Part shown: positions 24,296 through 35,899 of the stretch, one piece after another
Numbering within the stretch: the stretch's first letter is position 1
Layout of the letters: the number at the start of each line of letters is the position of its first letter
Assembly: GCA_022829145.1 (NCBI GenBank)
Contig: CM040744.1
Span: forward strand, 6,235,001-6,299,000
Source: Albula goreensis
Taxonomy: Eukaryota; Chordata; Actinopteri; Albuliformes; Albulidae
DNA length: 64,000 nt
Reading direction: 5' to 3'
The notes under the pieces: generated by a model
What the model saw: only the letters and a program-made list of their open reading frames with translations
What the model was told of the DNA's origin: nothing
The model's database searches: none
Program-made: the position numbers and the translations under genes

Positions 24296-24900
24296 GGTGA
24301 ACTCAGAACAAGGGAGAGGAACAAACTTTACCATTAGACCTATTAATATATTCCACCTGTTCCCATTTATCCTCCTTGATTAACAATAAAACAAGTAATC
24401 ACAGATTAATCAACATCAATTGCCATAAATAGAGTAAATTGTTTCTACTTTAATTTCGTAATAGTAATATGTTTCTTTAATAACCTGTAGCATTTGTTAT
24501 ACCTACATAGTATTGTAATTTATGGATAATCGTACTCCTTTTCTTTGTCCAAACTCAAGGAATAATGATTTCTTAGCCTCATCTGTAAGATTCTACCATT
24601 GAAATTCACAGAAAACTCCACAAATTGGCTGAAATTTGCACTATTGCAAAAGCTATATGAGATTAATTGACAGAAAGATTAATTAACAGGGATGACAATG
24701 TAATTGTCAAAATTACAATGGAAAAGCTATCCCAAAGCTTTCTTGCAAATGGTGACCATTTACTCTATTTATGTCAGCTGGTGTTGAGTACTTTGTGAAT
24801 AATTTGTTTTATTGTTAATCAAGGAGGATAAATGGAAACAAGTTGAATATATTAATAGGTTTAAAGGTAAAGTTTGTTCCGCCCCTGTTTTGAGCTCACC
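24296..24900. mobile_element. long inverted-repeat element (MITE or foldback-like)
   Basis: The left arm at about 24296-24442 and the right arm at about 24755-24900 are reverse complements of each other with only scattered mismatches. Shared words include GGAACAAACTTTACC, CCTATTAATATATTC, ATTTATCCTCCTTGATTAAC and CATAAATAGAGTAAAT. The arms are about 147 and 146 bp and the spacer about 310 bp. Weaker similarity may extend some tens of bases outward. No protein motif is found in the spacer. This is the structure of a non-autonomous DNA transposon with long terminal inverted repeats, or of a foldback/inverted duplication. I could not define a target-site duplication, so the superfamily is unknown. 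Confidence 0.85.
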
Positions 24901-24904
24901 AGTT

Positions 24905-25740
24905 GCCACCCACATACATGTACATTCCCATGGTGTTGACTGTGCATACGCCTTTTGATTGACACACATGCTACACTAATTCAGAGGTTTGGGTACAGGT
25001 TTGAGTGGAGGTATGGAGAGGGGCATTTGGATGTGATCCCTTTTAATTTCTTTTGTTCTCCTGGCATAAGGACAAACATGCTGTTCAGGCTTAGCATTTC
25101 TTTGGGGATTGTTCCTCTGTATTTTAAATTCTGATTTACAACCATCTGCAGTAGATTTGACTTGCTGTTGTGTTTCAACTCAGTATTATCTTAGGTAAAG
25201 GAGTTTCCTGTTAACATGAGAACTTAACTATTAAACGTTTCTCATCTTTGCAATGGAATAAGATACATTCACAAACTTAGTTTTGTGAATGCATACATCA
25301 CTAGTGTGATGTATTGAGTGAACCAGGGTAGCTAGCTTAGCCAGGGTTGCTTTGCTTAAGGTTATCAGTTCAGCATTCAACTGGCAATGAATAACAATTT
25401 CTGTAGCCAATGGAATTGCTTGCAAACCCCTGTTCAATTAGCTTTTAGTGAAATGCAATAACACATACATTCACATTTAGTCTTGTGTTAACCCACTCAG
25501 AATGCTGTGAATATCAAATTCTCAATTTCAGGAAAATTCTACTCACTGAGTAATGCTCAGTGTAGTTTCTTATTTTCTACATGCAAACTAACAATAAGTA
25601 GAGATCACCAAAGGTCTTGGATAGGGAGACTGCTATATAGCCTATTAGCACTAGCATGGCAAAAATTATAGAAGATTCACTTCATTTCGAACTCAGGTTC
25701 TTGCTTATGCTATGATGCTGCTTCAGGCAGCTGCACTGAA
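24905..25740. other. non-coding, no feature recognised
   Basis: AT-rich sequence without coding match or structured repeat. Confidence 0.5.
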
Positions 25741-25744
25741 TAAA

Positions 25745-26640
25745 TTTCAAATTTTCAACCATCTAAGTCCCATCTTGGCCAAGATTGGCAGTGATTGGTC
25801 CTTAGAGTCATGATGCGTTGGCCCCTCCAGGGGCATAAATACAGCACACTGCCTGAAAATCACTTTTGCCACTGCATGGACATTTACACCACCATTTTTT
25901 AAAAATTCTACTTCTCTACCAAACCAACTCTCATCTCCAAGCTCATTTTGGACGACTGGTGATTTCGACATGAGCAGCGAGAGCATGAGCATGAGATGCC
26001 TACAACGATGGCTTATCAGCCAACGCATACACCCAAGAAGGGACCACAACCAGTGACTAACGATTACGCAGCAGCGTCGCAATTCTTTGACTTACTGGCA
26101 GAGCTCACACACACTCTCCACTGGGACTCATGAGTCCAAAAGCCCTTCTCACTGTCGTAAAAACCAGCGCCTCCCTTTTGGGATAGGGCGCGGTATGCGA
26201 CGGTAGAGTAGCATACAGGCAATGGAGTAAGCACGAGACGTGTTAGAGATGGAAGCGATCCGGCTGGCTCTTTTTCCACTTCCTCCCCAGGGTGAGGAAG
26301 CAGCACGTCTTGATTCCCCCCCAATCGTATACATCAATCACCATGGAGGGGTTTGCGTGCTGGCTATGTATCGGGTGGCCACACAGATTCCCCAGTGGGC
26401 TTGGGTGCACCTGCACTCCTTGTCTGCGATGCACATCCAGGCTGGCTGAATCACTGTTGACGGGCAGGCCTCGGGCTGCAGAGTGGTGCATATACCAGCA
26501 GGTGATGGAACAGATATGGTTCTGTTTCGGTTCAGCTAATGTCAATCTGTTCATGTCAATGTCAATAGCTTGCTCCATCTCATCCCACAGATATTTGACT
26601 AGATTGTGATCTGGTGGGAGACCTGGAAGTCAACAGCAAA
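25745..26640 (-). mobile_element. possible transposon remnant, unclassified
   Basis: A GC-richer block open in several overlapping minus-strand frames of 62-111 codons. At 26563-26592 the minus strand reads LWDEMEQAI preceded by LPPDHN, which resembles the segment around the last catalytic acid of Tc1/mariner-type transposases (a proline-aspartate-leucine-asparagine block, then LWD or LWE). The neighbouring frames do not continue that similarity clearly, and the second half (25747-26080) matches nothing I know. The call is tentative. Confidence 0.3.
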
Positions 26641-26644
26641 TAGA

Positions 26645-28420
26645 TTTCATTGCCATGTTGAAATTTGATGTCCTAAATTGAAGACCATGGTGCAATCTTA
26701 AAGAAGAGAGAATGTTAAATTTGAAAGAAGTGTAGAATTTTAAAGCAAAGTGTGAGAAATTTTAGGTGAGCCAATTTTAAGACTAAACTTGGTTGGCTTG
26801 ACTATGAATCTCTGAAAACAAACCAATAAAGTTTGTGGTGTAATAGTTGCAGTTTGTCCGGCTCCTACTATGTTGTAATTGTACTCAAAATAGTGTATCC
26901 CCCATATCCTTCTACATCCTGCTCAGCCCTAATTAAAAATATCTTGCCTTTGATGATGGCAAACCAGTAATGTGAACTATATAAATAAAATATGGAGTGG
27001 ATAAGTGACTCTGCTATGTAGAAATGTACTGTTTAACTTACAGGGCTATGAATGTTCACTTAGGAAGCACATGTGCATAAGAAATAATTCTTTAGGAAGC
27101 TTTGCAAAAGTATTTTGAGGTTGAAAAAAGGCAGGAATTGAGAAAAACAAGCCACTGCCTTTTCTACATTGCAACATTTTCCCACTTTAACAGGTATGTG
27201 CTCTTTTTTGTCGACCAAACTCACACTTTTTTTTTCCTATGAGAAGACGGAGTAAAGGCCAGCTTCAGCAAGGGAGGTCCAGGCTGAAAACTCTAATTGC
27301 ATCTTGTGAGGAACTGTTAATTCTACAGTCCTCTTTTTTATAGATAAGTCTTGTTTTCATCCTGTAATTTGTTTCCTTCAGAAATGAGCCTTTCACAACC
27401 ACCAAAACCATCGTTCCTCTCATGTCGTCGTTAGGCTCACAGGCTGCATTTACATACGTTCTGTTGAACCAATTTCAGTTCCAACTCATCATGTGACAAA
27501 AATCTTTCCTCAACCACAACTGGAATTTCTGTGCTGAATGAGGAATACAAGGTCATACCCAAAATTATGTGTTCCCTTCACCAAAAATGCAACTATATAC
27601 TTTGGATGTTAACTTCAGGTTGGTTCATTTTTATTTTATTTATTTTTTTTTGGTTCAACGTAACTGAAGCAACTCAAAGACTTTTTGCTTTGGGTTACCC
27701 CTACTCCCCACTAAAAAGGAAACAACTCACTTGATTTCTGTTCTGATATGGTGAACTTCTGCTTAATGTGGTTCAGTTTATGGATGCTGATCTACGCACA
27801 TGAGCAGAAGTGGTATTTAAACTCACCCACCATCCTAAATCACACAGTGAAATGCCCTTTGATTGCACTGTGATTAAGAAAATAGTGCCTCTTTTTTGAC
27901 CTCTTCTTTCACTTTTTATATCCACATTTTGTCATTTACAATGATTCTTCTGAAATTACCAATGTGCTATTCCTATTCACACAAGGAGCTATGTGGGTAA
28001 ATCTCAAACATACTCTTATATAATCCAGTACCTGCTGCCCATTATTCATCAATAACCTAAATCTGTATATATTGCACCCTGGATTTGCTATGTAATTTAT
28101 TAAATGTTGTGCCTTAAAGCTTAAAACTGATGAGAAACTACGTCATGACTGAATACATTTACCTTCACATCCGTATTGTGACTTTACCCTATCCACACTA
28201 CCCAGACTGCATTAACACTGTGCAAGCCTGGCAGAACTGAATTACTGATGGTGATTCAGAATGAGACAGCTTGATGATATAATGCAGTCCTTAGACATCT
28301 GCAAACACCATGATGGTGACGATTTTTAAAGTGTGTGACTAAATGAAAGATATTTTTTTTTTTTCAGAACCACCAACAAACACAAATTTGCTGGAAGCAG
28401 TTGAAAACTAGCAGGTATTA
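26645..28420. other. non-coding, no feature recognised
   Basis: AT-rich; T run near 27637-27650 and near 28350-28364. No domain-bearing frame. Confidence 0.5.
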
Positions 28421-28423
28421 CTT

Positions 28424-28628
28424 TGGTGCAGTGGGAGTGTGTTACACAGCAATCGGTGGACTGAAACCCCCCTAAACTAATGGCCTTGCCTTGTTTCCAC
28501 CAATAGTGAACACAAAACTTTGTTCTCAGTTTGAAGGCAGGTTCTGATATCCAAAGACATGATGTCTGTCTTAAAGAAAATGTGATAAAACTAGAATTGT
28601 GTGTTCATCCTCAGGGCTCTCAGAAGCA
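28424..28628 (+). repeat. SINE-like repeat, copy 1
   Basis: Similar in order of words to a second copy at 28969-29160: GGTGCA near the start, a GAAACC box (here ctgaaaccccc at 28461-28471), then CCACCAATA/TCACCAATA, TTGAAGG, AAATGTGATAAAAC and CATC...CAGGGCTCTCAG toward the end. The GAAACC element and the AG-GTGCA start are reminiscent of the B and A boxes of a tRNA-derived SINE, but the match is loose. It is therefore called a diverged interspersed repeat rather than a named family. Confidence 0.45.
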
Positions 28629-28968
28629 GAGTGACACAGCAGATTGTTTCTGGGCCTTTCACACAGAGATTGATGGACCCAAAACTGTCCTCTGCTATGA
28701 AGGTCAAGCCTGGTGTTTCTGATCACCTTCAGGGGCATGCTCAGTTTGGAATAACACCGCAATTTATTCAGTTGCTGCTAGTTGTTTTCACCTTCAACAT
28801 GGGTTCAATCCCCTTTTTCTTTGTTCCAGATTACTTGTACTTGGAGAATTGAGTACCTGAAAAATCTTGTGAATACAATCTTGCCAAACAAGACAAAGAA
28901 TGGGTCCCTGTGTGGTAGTATGGCTGTGAATTATGGGATTTGAGCAAACACTTAGCAGCCAGCAGAGT

Positions 28969-29160
28969 GGTGCACTGGACGCATGCTGGGCCCAGTAAGC
29001 TGATGAATCGAAACCACCCTTTGCTGAACTGTCTTGCTTTAATGTCACCAATACTGAAAACGAGTTGTTGTGCACAATTGAAGGGAGGAAGATTGGATGT
29101 TTCTAGTGACAAAAATGTAATAAAACTTTTTTTGTACCCTACATCAGGGCTGTCAGGATA
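28969..29160 (+). repeat. SINE-like repeat, copy 2
   Basis: Diverged duplicate of the repeat at 28424-28628. It has the better tRNA-like head: AGCAGAGTGGTGCACTGG upstream of GAATCGAAACC at about 29005-29015, close to a tRNA B box. The tail holds AAATGTAATAAAAC and CATCAGGGCTGTCAGG. Between the two copies, GGGTTCAATCCCC at 28801-28813 is another B-box-like word, possibly a third, partial head. Confidence 0.45.
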
Positions 29161-29164
29161 GCCT

Positions 29165-32100
29165 CACACAGAAAACTGACAACAGTGTTTATTAAAACTT
29201 TACTTTGTTTGACATAGTTTATCATTGTTCTCCCAAGTTTTGTAAATCGTCTTTAACTTAACCATTCTATATCAAGCAGTTAAAGGAGTCACCTAAAGGG
29301 AAAACGTGTGACGTGAGAAGTTAGCGGTCTGTAAGTAGTAGTTCAGGGTTTCTACTAGATGCATTCAGAAGTCTATGAGTAGTTTGAACAATGTACCATG
29401 TACATTGTTAATAACTTGAATAATGAATAATTGGTAACTGATATTGCACGACAGCTCCTTTCGTTTTTGGTACAATGGAATTTCCTTTTCAAACATCTCA
29501 AGCCTCAACCCTTTCAAAAGTATCAAAGAAGACTGCATATTTAAACCTTATTATTGATGAGGTTTGTGATCTTTTGCGATTGACATGAACAATGTTACAC
29601 TTGCCATATTATTACCTTTATATTTTTGCTGTTATTAGCTGCCAGTAAACTTTTATATTTTTTAAGGTTTGTGTGTGTTTTAATTGACAGACTGATGCTA
29701 CTGGCAGGTTTCTGCTTATGTGCTTAATTGTACATTTTACGCATGCCCATACAAACACTTAGAAAGCAATAGGCTTAAACCTGTGTTGGTTGCTGCTGTG
29801 CTAAGCAAAGCAGAAGATCCTGCTTACGACCCTCAAAGGGCTTGGGTCAATGCTTATCAATGATATCAAGTTATGGTTACAGTCATCAAGAATTCAAAGA
29901 ATTGTTCTTACCTGCATCCCTCAGAATCACTTGGTTGCAATGATTAAAAAATGCTGATTTACAGGCAGAGTTTGGGGAGCCTATTACCTTTGAAAAACAA
30001 GTTAAGACAGTCTCATTAATCAGTCGGGAAATCACCTGGCCCAGATAGGTTTCTATCTAACTTTTACAAACAAAAATGTTCTACCAAACTTTCCCTGACT
30101 GCATTGTCTGTTGTCTGAAGTCACTACGGTTGCTCCTCTAATTTTTTATCAAGCCTGCAGCCTCCACTTTTTTTATGCTCTTCTTGTGTATGCCAATACC
30201 CAGTCCGAATGTTTTCATGTGTAATCGGAGGTTGGAACAGGAGGACAAAGTGATCCCCATGTGCACAACTCCCAGACATTGGATGGAGTCTGGGCAGAAC
30301 TAGTCTGGGAATGAACCACTGCGAGAATCAGTAATCGTCATGCTGTCTGATTGGTGCACTCAGACATTAGCTAGATAAAAAAGGCTATTGTTTGAGCTAT
30401 ATGATTGTTTATTTTATATGATGGAAAAGGGGAGGTTTGCAGTGCATGTGTGAAAGGGGCTTAAGAGAGGAAATGGTTTATCAGCTGCATATTCCAGTCC
30501 AAACAGATATAGAAGAATATCCTCCTCAAGGGTATTTTGATGTTAGATCACCAGAGTAATGGAAAAGCCAGAAACATGGCTATAGGCTCAAGTTTTTCAT
30601 CTGAATTTGGTGGGCATGACCATGGGCAAAGTTCACACAGTAGTAAGTCTCATTTGACAATTTTCTAGCTTGGTTAGTGTACAGCTAGGTAAGTAAAGAT
30701 TTGAAGGGAAAACACACGGTAGCTGGATAGTAATGATCCAAAGTGTACCTAGTGTGTATAGTTATTATGGAGGAACCACCAGACAGTTTTCCTGTTCTGA
30801 ATAGCCCGTTCCTGCCAGGTTGGAGTCCCACATTCGAGAGATGTATTAGCAAAGAACATCTAGATTGAATGGCGTTATGTCACAACAGGGACAACATGTC
30901 AGGTTCATAGGTACCATATAGGGTTTTATGCAATGCAACTTGAGAATACCAGTGACTGACCCGATATTGATTTGTCTCAATAATATAAATGTAAATTATA
31001 GCAAGTCTACCAGGTGCCCCAGTGAATGCAGAGAGTACAGCTGTGGGAGAGGGTCCTGTTTCAACCAGAGGTGTGTGTTCAGATCATGCAGTGATTAGAG
31101 TAGGGGAAGCAGAGACTTCCCCAGGACAGTAGTTAGACCTAGTGCAAAATGTATTGGAGGCACAGGCAAGCAGCAGAGAAGTGATAGATTTGAGATACAT
31201 TACTTCTAGCTGACTGGAAGCTTGAAAAAATTACTACATAAGATTCCACATTAACATTTTTTAATTTCCTCCATCACTTCCCAGGTTAATAAGAAGCAAA
31301 GTGTTCAACTGTTTAATTAATGAAAAATAATAAACTTAAATATTAGGCACACAAGTTGTTTGTGTGTCAATGCAACATACATACTGACAATATTTGCCAG
31401 AATATACCAGAATAAACAAAGGAACAAATGAATGTCAATCCAGCAACCATGCTGTAGAGGCAAGATTTTAGGAGAGGCATTTTACCTGTGTCAGCCATTT
31501 AAGTTACTCACCTCTCCCCAGGTGCCCCCTAGGCTCCTGAGTTAGTATTTTCACTCAACATGCAGCCATTACGTTTCACCACACTCTCTCTTAAAGGTAG
31601 AAGTACACTTTCCAGGTTGTTTTCCAGGTTTTGTGAGATGAAACAAGGAGTAAAGAAGAGGCCTAAAAGGATCGGCACAAGATTTAGTTCACTGACATTA
31701 CAGGGCAAACACAAAATGAATCTGTCTCATTCATAAAGACAAACCAAGGTAAGGAAACTCTAGAGCTTAAGGCTTAAAAAAGTGAAATACCCCTTTAAGG
31801 TAAGGCTTTCAGGACATGAACGATGAGTTTATTTCCAACATCTGTCTTTTGCAGCTTCTGACTTTTATAGCGTTTCCATAATATCAACCTGCCATTGAAA
31901 TGTAAGCAAGTAAATGTATTCTGTTCCTTTGAACTAAATCTGTAGGTTCCCACTGGCTAGCGAGTTGAATTGAGGGTCTGAGCTGTTTTGCTAAGTGTCA
32001 TTGTCTCCAGCTACATCTGGTGCCAAAATCTGCAACAGCAACTTCTCTTCAATAGTGCCCATCTCCTGCCACTGATCTTTATCTATTCAACCAAAATAAA

Positions 32101-32170
32101 ACACGATGGGTTTCACGTAAATGGACCGATTATGCGATTTTGCTGCTATATGACTGTACCAGCACTTTGA
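29165..32170. other. non-coding, no feature recognised
   Basis: AT-rich unique-looking sequence. No domain-bearing open frame and no structured repeat was seen. Confidence 0.5.
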
Positions 32171-32650
32171 TCTTGCAGTGCACCTTCTGTCATGGCAAAA
32201 ATCCTGGAAATGAGGGCCCCACTGGTACCTGTTATCACATCTTTTTTCATCAGAGCTTCCGGAAATTGACTATACAAGGGATATGCTTTAGGCTTTGCTA
32301 ACTAAGAATCGGATCGCAGGCACCGCAGTGAAATTACTTTAGCCACATGTGATCCAACGAAGGAACATCATCTACACCGACACGTACACCTACACCACCT
32401 TTACCATCCTCCAGGCTGTAGGGAAGTAGCACATGGAGGTGGCTGTATCATCCTTCATTGTTGTATTGAGCTGAAGGATTTGGAGTTGAAAGAAAGAGGT
32501 GTGACTAAGCCTGCAACTACCTGCTTGCTGATTATTACCTGCTCCAGGACCCAGCCGGTACCACCAGTTCACCTCAGGCTGACATGTCAAGCTGTCCGCT
32601 GACTCTGGTCCCACCATCTGGTGTCATTCTAGTTTCACAAAGGCGTAGGC
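32171..32650. other. unclassified block of mixed composition
   Basis: This 480-bp stretch is less AT-rich than its flanks. A 75-codon minus-strand frame (32390-32617) has no recognisable domain. It may be an old insertion, but no terminal repeats or known motifs were found. Confidence 0.3.
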
Positions 32651-34270
32651 ACATCCAGAAGCTAGTGCTATTTCTTAGCAAAAGAACATCTATTTAAAAT
32701 CAGAGAATATTTGTACATAGTTTTATGCCTACAACTGGTTTATTAAATTTTCCCCATGAGAAAGAACACTGGTTTTGACCAATCAGTCAGGTAAATGATG
32801 ACTGTACACTGATATACAGTATGTAGACAATCGGTGGCCCATCAGCAATGTTGCCATTGTTTTTGAGAGTGAATACAAATTTGTACACCCAGAATATTAA
32901 AATGTGTTCAAGGTGATATTAATCTAGATTTTATAAGCTGTATACTTCTTACAGGTACTTCATAAAAGTGGTAATATAGTGGTAATAATTACACATTAGT
33001 TTGAGTATGTTCACAATGTAATATAAACTTGCAATGCTTCATAATGTTCTATAAGAAAATGTTCTGAGATACATTAAATCTATGGAACCCAAATTAACAT
33101 ACAGGAACAATGTGAGAATATTTGTGAAGGATTTTTATCTGATAATTTGTTTGGGTTTGGGGGTCCTTATTTGCAGGTGGGAAAGGTTTTGTGCATATAA
33201 AAAAAGGGTTTCACTATGCCCAAAAATTTAATATCTACCTCAACATCTAGCCAAGGTCTTTCATGCTTTTTGGTCCTGCCAAATATATGTTATGGTGGTC
33301 TTCATTGGCATGCAGACTAGTTGTTATGTCTAAGAAAACACAACATGAAAGACCTGCTCTTTATCTAGTCTGACACTAAAGTTCACATGCAGCCATGCAT
33401 TTCTCTCCAGACTGCCAAGTATAAGAATGCTGATGAAATAACAATCGATTTTGTTGTGCTGTTTGGTAATTCATGTTTTCAAATGGGACAGACGATTTGC
33501 TAACACATATCTGAAATGACAGGATTGTTTCATTCTACATGGCCTATCAAATTTGCACCACCAAAATCACCCTTTCCTTGTATTCACAAACACGTTTATA
33601 GTCTTTATTTATTTTTACTTGCACATTGCTACATCTTGGTCATGCCTGACCATTTTAAAACAATATTGATCTGTGATGTTCTGCTGAGTCTTGCACCTTC
33701 ACACTGGAAGGCACGATACTTGCTGTATAACAAGGGAATTAGATAACGTTAATATACCTCTTATAAACATGTGAGGTCAAGGGGGACACAATGCAAGGAC
33801 CAATACAGAGTTTATAACAGGTTTCCCAATCCCTGAATCTGGAGCGCTCCTTTCTAAAAAACAGTTTGAGGGTGAGCACTCCTAGTCATACGTTACACTG
33901 CAGGAAAAGTTCTGTTCTAGGAAACAGCTTGATGATGAATTAGTACAGTATTTCCATGTTCTTTTTTCAGTAATGGAAAAGATAGTAAAAACACACCTAA
34001 TGCTGAACCTAATTAAGGGTTCAGTTTGTTGAACCGGTTAATGACAGTGCACTTTGCAAGTGTTAAAAGCAGGTTATTCGCTCTCACCCAGGAGTGGGAT
34101 GACCTTATGTTAGTCTATATGAGGTCTATAGGGGGGTTAAAGGCTGCGTACAGTACTTCACATGAATTTAAAATGGCATAACTAAAAAGAAATGATGAAA
34201 TTGCAACAAGAGCAGCTTAACCATCCTTCTCTTTTAACTGTGTTGCAGTTACGAAATCCTCATAGGCGAC
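32651..34270. other. non-coding, no feature recognised
   Basis: AT-rich sequence; nothing supportable until the gypsy zinc knuckle at 34300. The stretch from about 34050 may be upstream gag sequence of that element, too decayed to read. Confidence 0.45.
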
Positions 34271-34279
34271 ACCAGGACA

Positions 34280-34800
34280 ACTGCAGTGGGAAAATCATTT
34301 GCAAAGTGTGTGAGGAAGCAGGGCATTTTGCTGATGTGATTGTGTAGTCTCATAGGCACTGCGGCCCCTGGAGCCTGGTCTTACAGGCCTTGCTCAAGCT
34401 ACTGGCACGCTGTCAGGAAACTGACACCCTCTGATCTAAGGAGCAGCATCTCAGAAGGGCTCTTTTCTGGCACGAGCTCCATCACTCTGGTGAACCGTTA
34501 TTCCATTTCTAATCTAGTGTTTTTATGTCCAATGCCTCTGTACAAATTCAAAGAGAGGATATTCAGTGCTAATTAGGTGCAGGGTCTATGGTGTCAACTC
34601 TTACAGAAATTGTCTTTTTACAGAACTTTGAGCCCTGGGCTAATGAGAAGATCCATTGTTGGGAATCAGGGGAGTCTTTCATGGTTGTGTACAACTCCTT
34701 TGGTTGCCTGTACTGACAGGAAGTACCTGGCATTCTGGGAATGAACTTTATTAGTGACTGTTATGATCTTTTTAGTCAATACAGTTCTGCCATTGTTGGT
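34280..34800 (+). pseudogene. Ty3/gypsy gag-protease remnant, plus strand
   Basis: Two pieces of an LTR-retrotransposon polyprotein are readable in order. At 34300 the frame gives CKVCEEAGHFADV, a CCHC zinc knuckle of the nucleocapsid whose final Cys is lost. At 34576 it gives GAGSMVSTLTEIVF, the retropepsin active-site region, in which the family's catalytic Asp-Thr/Ser-Gly reads GAG, so the catalytic Asp is gone. At 34729 it gives GILGMNFISDCYDLF, matching the downstream 'LLGMN'-type block of fish gypsy proteases. Stops interrupt the frame (for example near 34714). Reverse transcriptase and integrase were not found downstream. The pieces agree with a decayed Ty3/gypsy element; the subfamily is not assigned. 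Confidence 0.6.
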
Positions 34801-35480
34801 TTCCCATTTGTAAGGCAAGCTCATATCCTGTGGCTTGGGGCTTACTGAGGTCTTGATGTAGCAATGCACTCAAATCGGTAACCTCAGTCATTCCCATATT
34901 GTGCAGCTATGTTCAAGTATACTGAGGAAATTACTGAGGAATCTCTCAGTGTTACAGTCACTTTGTTCTCCCACATATCTGTTGAAGCTCCCATAAATTG
35001 GTGTCAGATGATATTAATTAAGGCTCTCCAACAAATGGATAGCTCTGTTTACTGTGTGTATGAAGGAGACTGTAAGAAGCTCTTGGGATTCCATTAATGG
35101 ATGCAGTTCAAAAGCCAACAGATACACAAAAGAACATAACCACAACAGACAATAGAGCAGAATGTAACAGTGGTCTTGATGGAGTTTCATCTCAGGGAAA
35201 GAATGGGAAAGTCAGGCCTTCAGCTTATCCAGCTGTTTATTTAGCAAATGAAAGGACCATGTCCAACTATAGTACCATGAACATTGGAGTTCTTGACTGA
35301 AAAATTTGGACCTCCTGTATCTGAAGTGTACTGTGTATGTTGTACTGCTTATATGGGCTTGCTTCTTTAGGAGACTACCCTGGGACCGTACTGTACTGTC
35401 TCTCGGTTAGTGGCTGCTCCTCTATGGGATTGCCACACAAAAACTCTACTGTCTTAAGAGAGTAGAATTGTTTTTTTGTG
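34801..35480. other. probable retroelement debris, unassigned
   Basis: Lies between a plus-strand gypsy gag-protease remnant and a minus-strand gag remnant. Two plus-strand frames (34909-35097 and 35097-35300) are open for 62-67 codons but show no domain I can name. It is probably degraded polyprotein sequence of one of the neighbours. Confidence 0.3.
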
Positions 35481-35484
35481 CAAA

Positions 35485-35885
35485 TAACATCCTGAAATGT
35501 CCTTTTTTCCACATTTATGGCATTTCTCATTCACAAAACAAAAGTTTCACCTCCACATCTGTAACATGTCACCAGTTTTTTTTCACCTCCACATCTGTAT
35601 CATGGCCCTGACGCAACCTTATTCTGCAGCCTGCATCTTGTACTCATATTGTGCCCAGCAACCTGTGGTGCCGTTTTGGTGCCACACTCTCATTTGCCAG
35701 AGCCTCTTCATGTCCCGCAAATCTTTATTAGCAGTCTCAATTACCTGCGCCAACTTAAGCACTGTTTCAAAAGTGAACTTGGTCTCAGCCAGCAGCAGCT
35801 GCTGCTGACTTCTGATGTTGCTGATGCCACACACAAGCCTGTTGTCCCCGCTATTTCCCTCCAGTTTGGTAGCTTAGGCTAAGCT
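35485..35885 (-). pseudogene. Ty3/gypsy gag remnant, minus strand
   Basis: On the minus strand a frame reads RLVCGISNIRSQQQLLLAE and then FTFETVLKLAQVIETA, a gag C-terminal region typical of fish Ty3/gypsy elements, running until about 35,620. Nucleocapsid sequence follows: a CYRCGGE zinc-knuckle start encoded near 35,550-35,572 and, after a frameshift and stop, CHKCGKKGHF at about 35,491-35,521. The first knuckle's DNA is duplicated in tandem with a 36-bp period (starts at 35548 and 35584 on the plus strand). No protease or polymerase follows toward 34.9 kb on this strand. It is a broken, non-functional copy. Confidence 0.7.
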
Positions 35886-35899
35886 AGTGGTCGAGCTGG

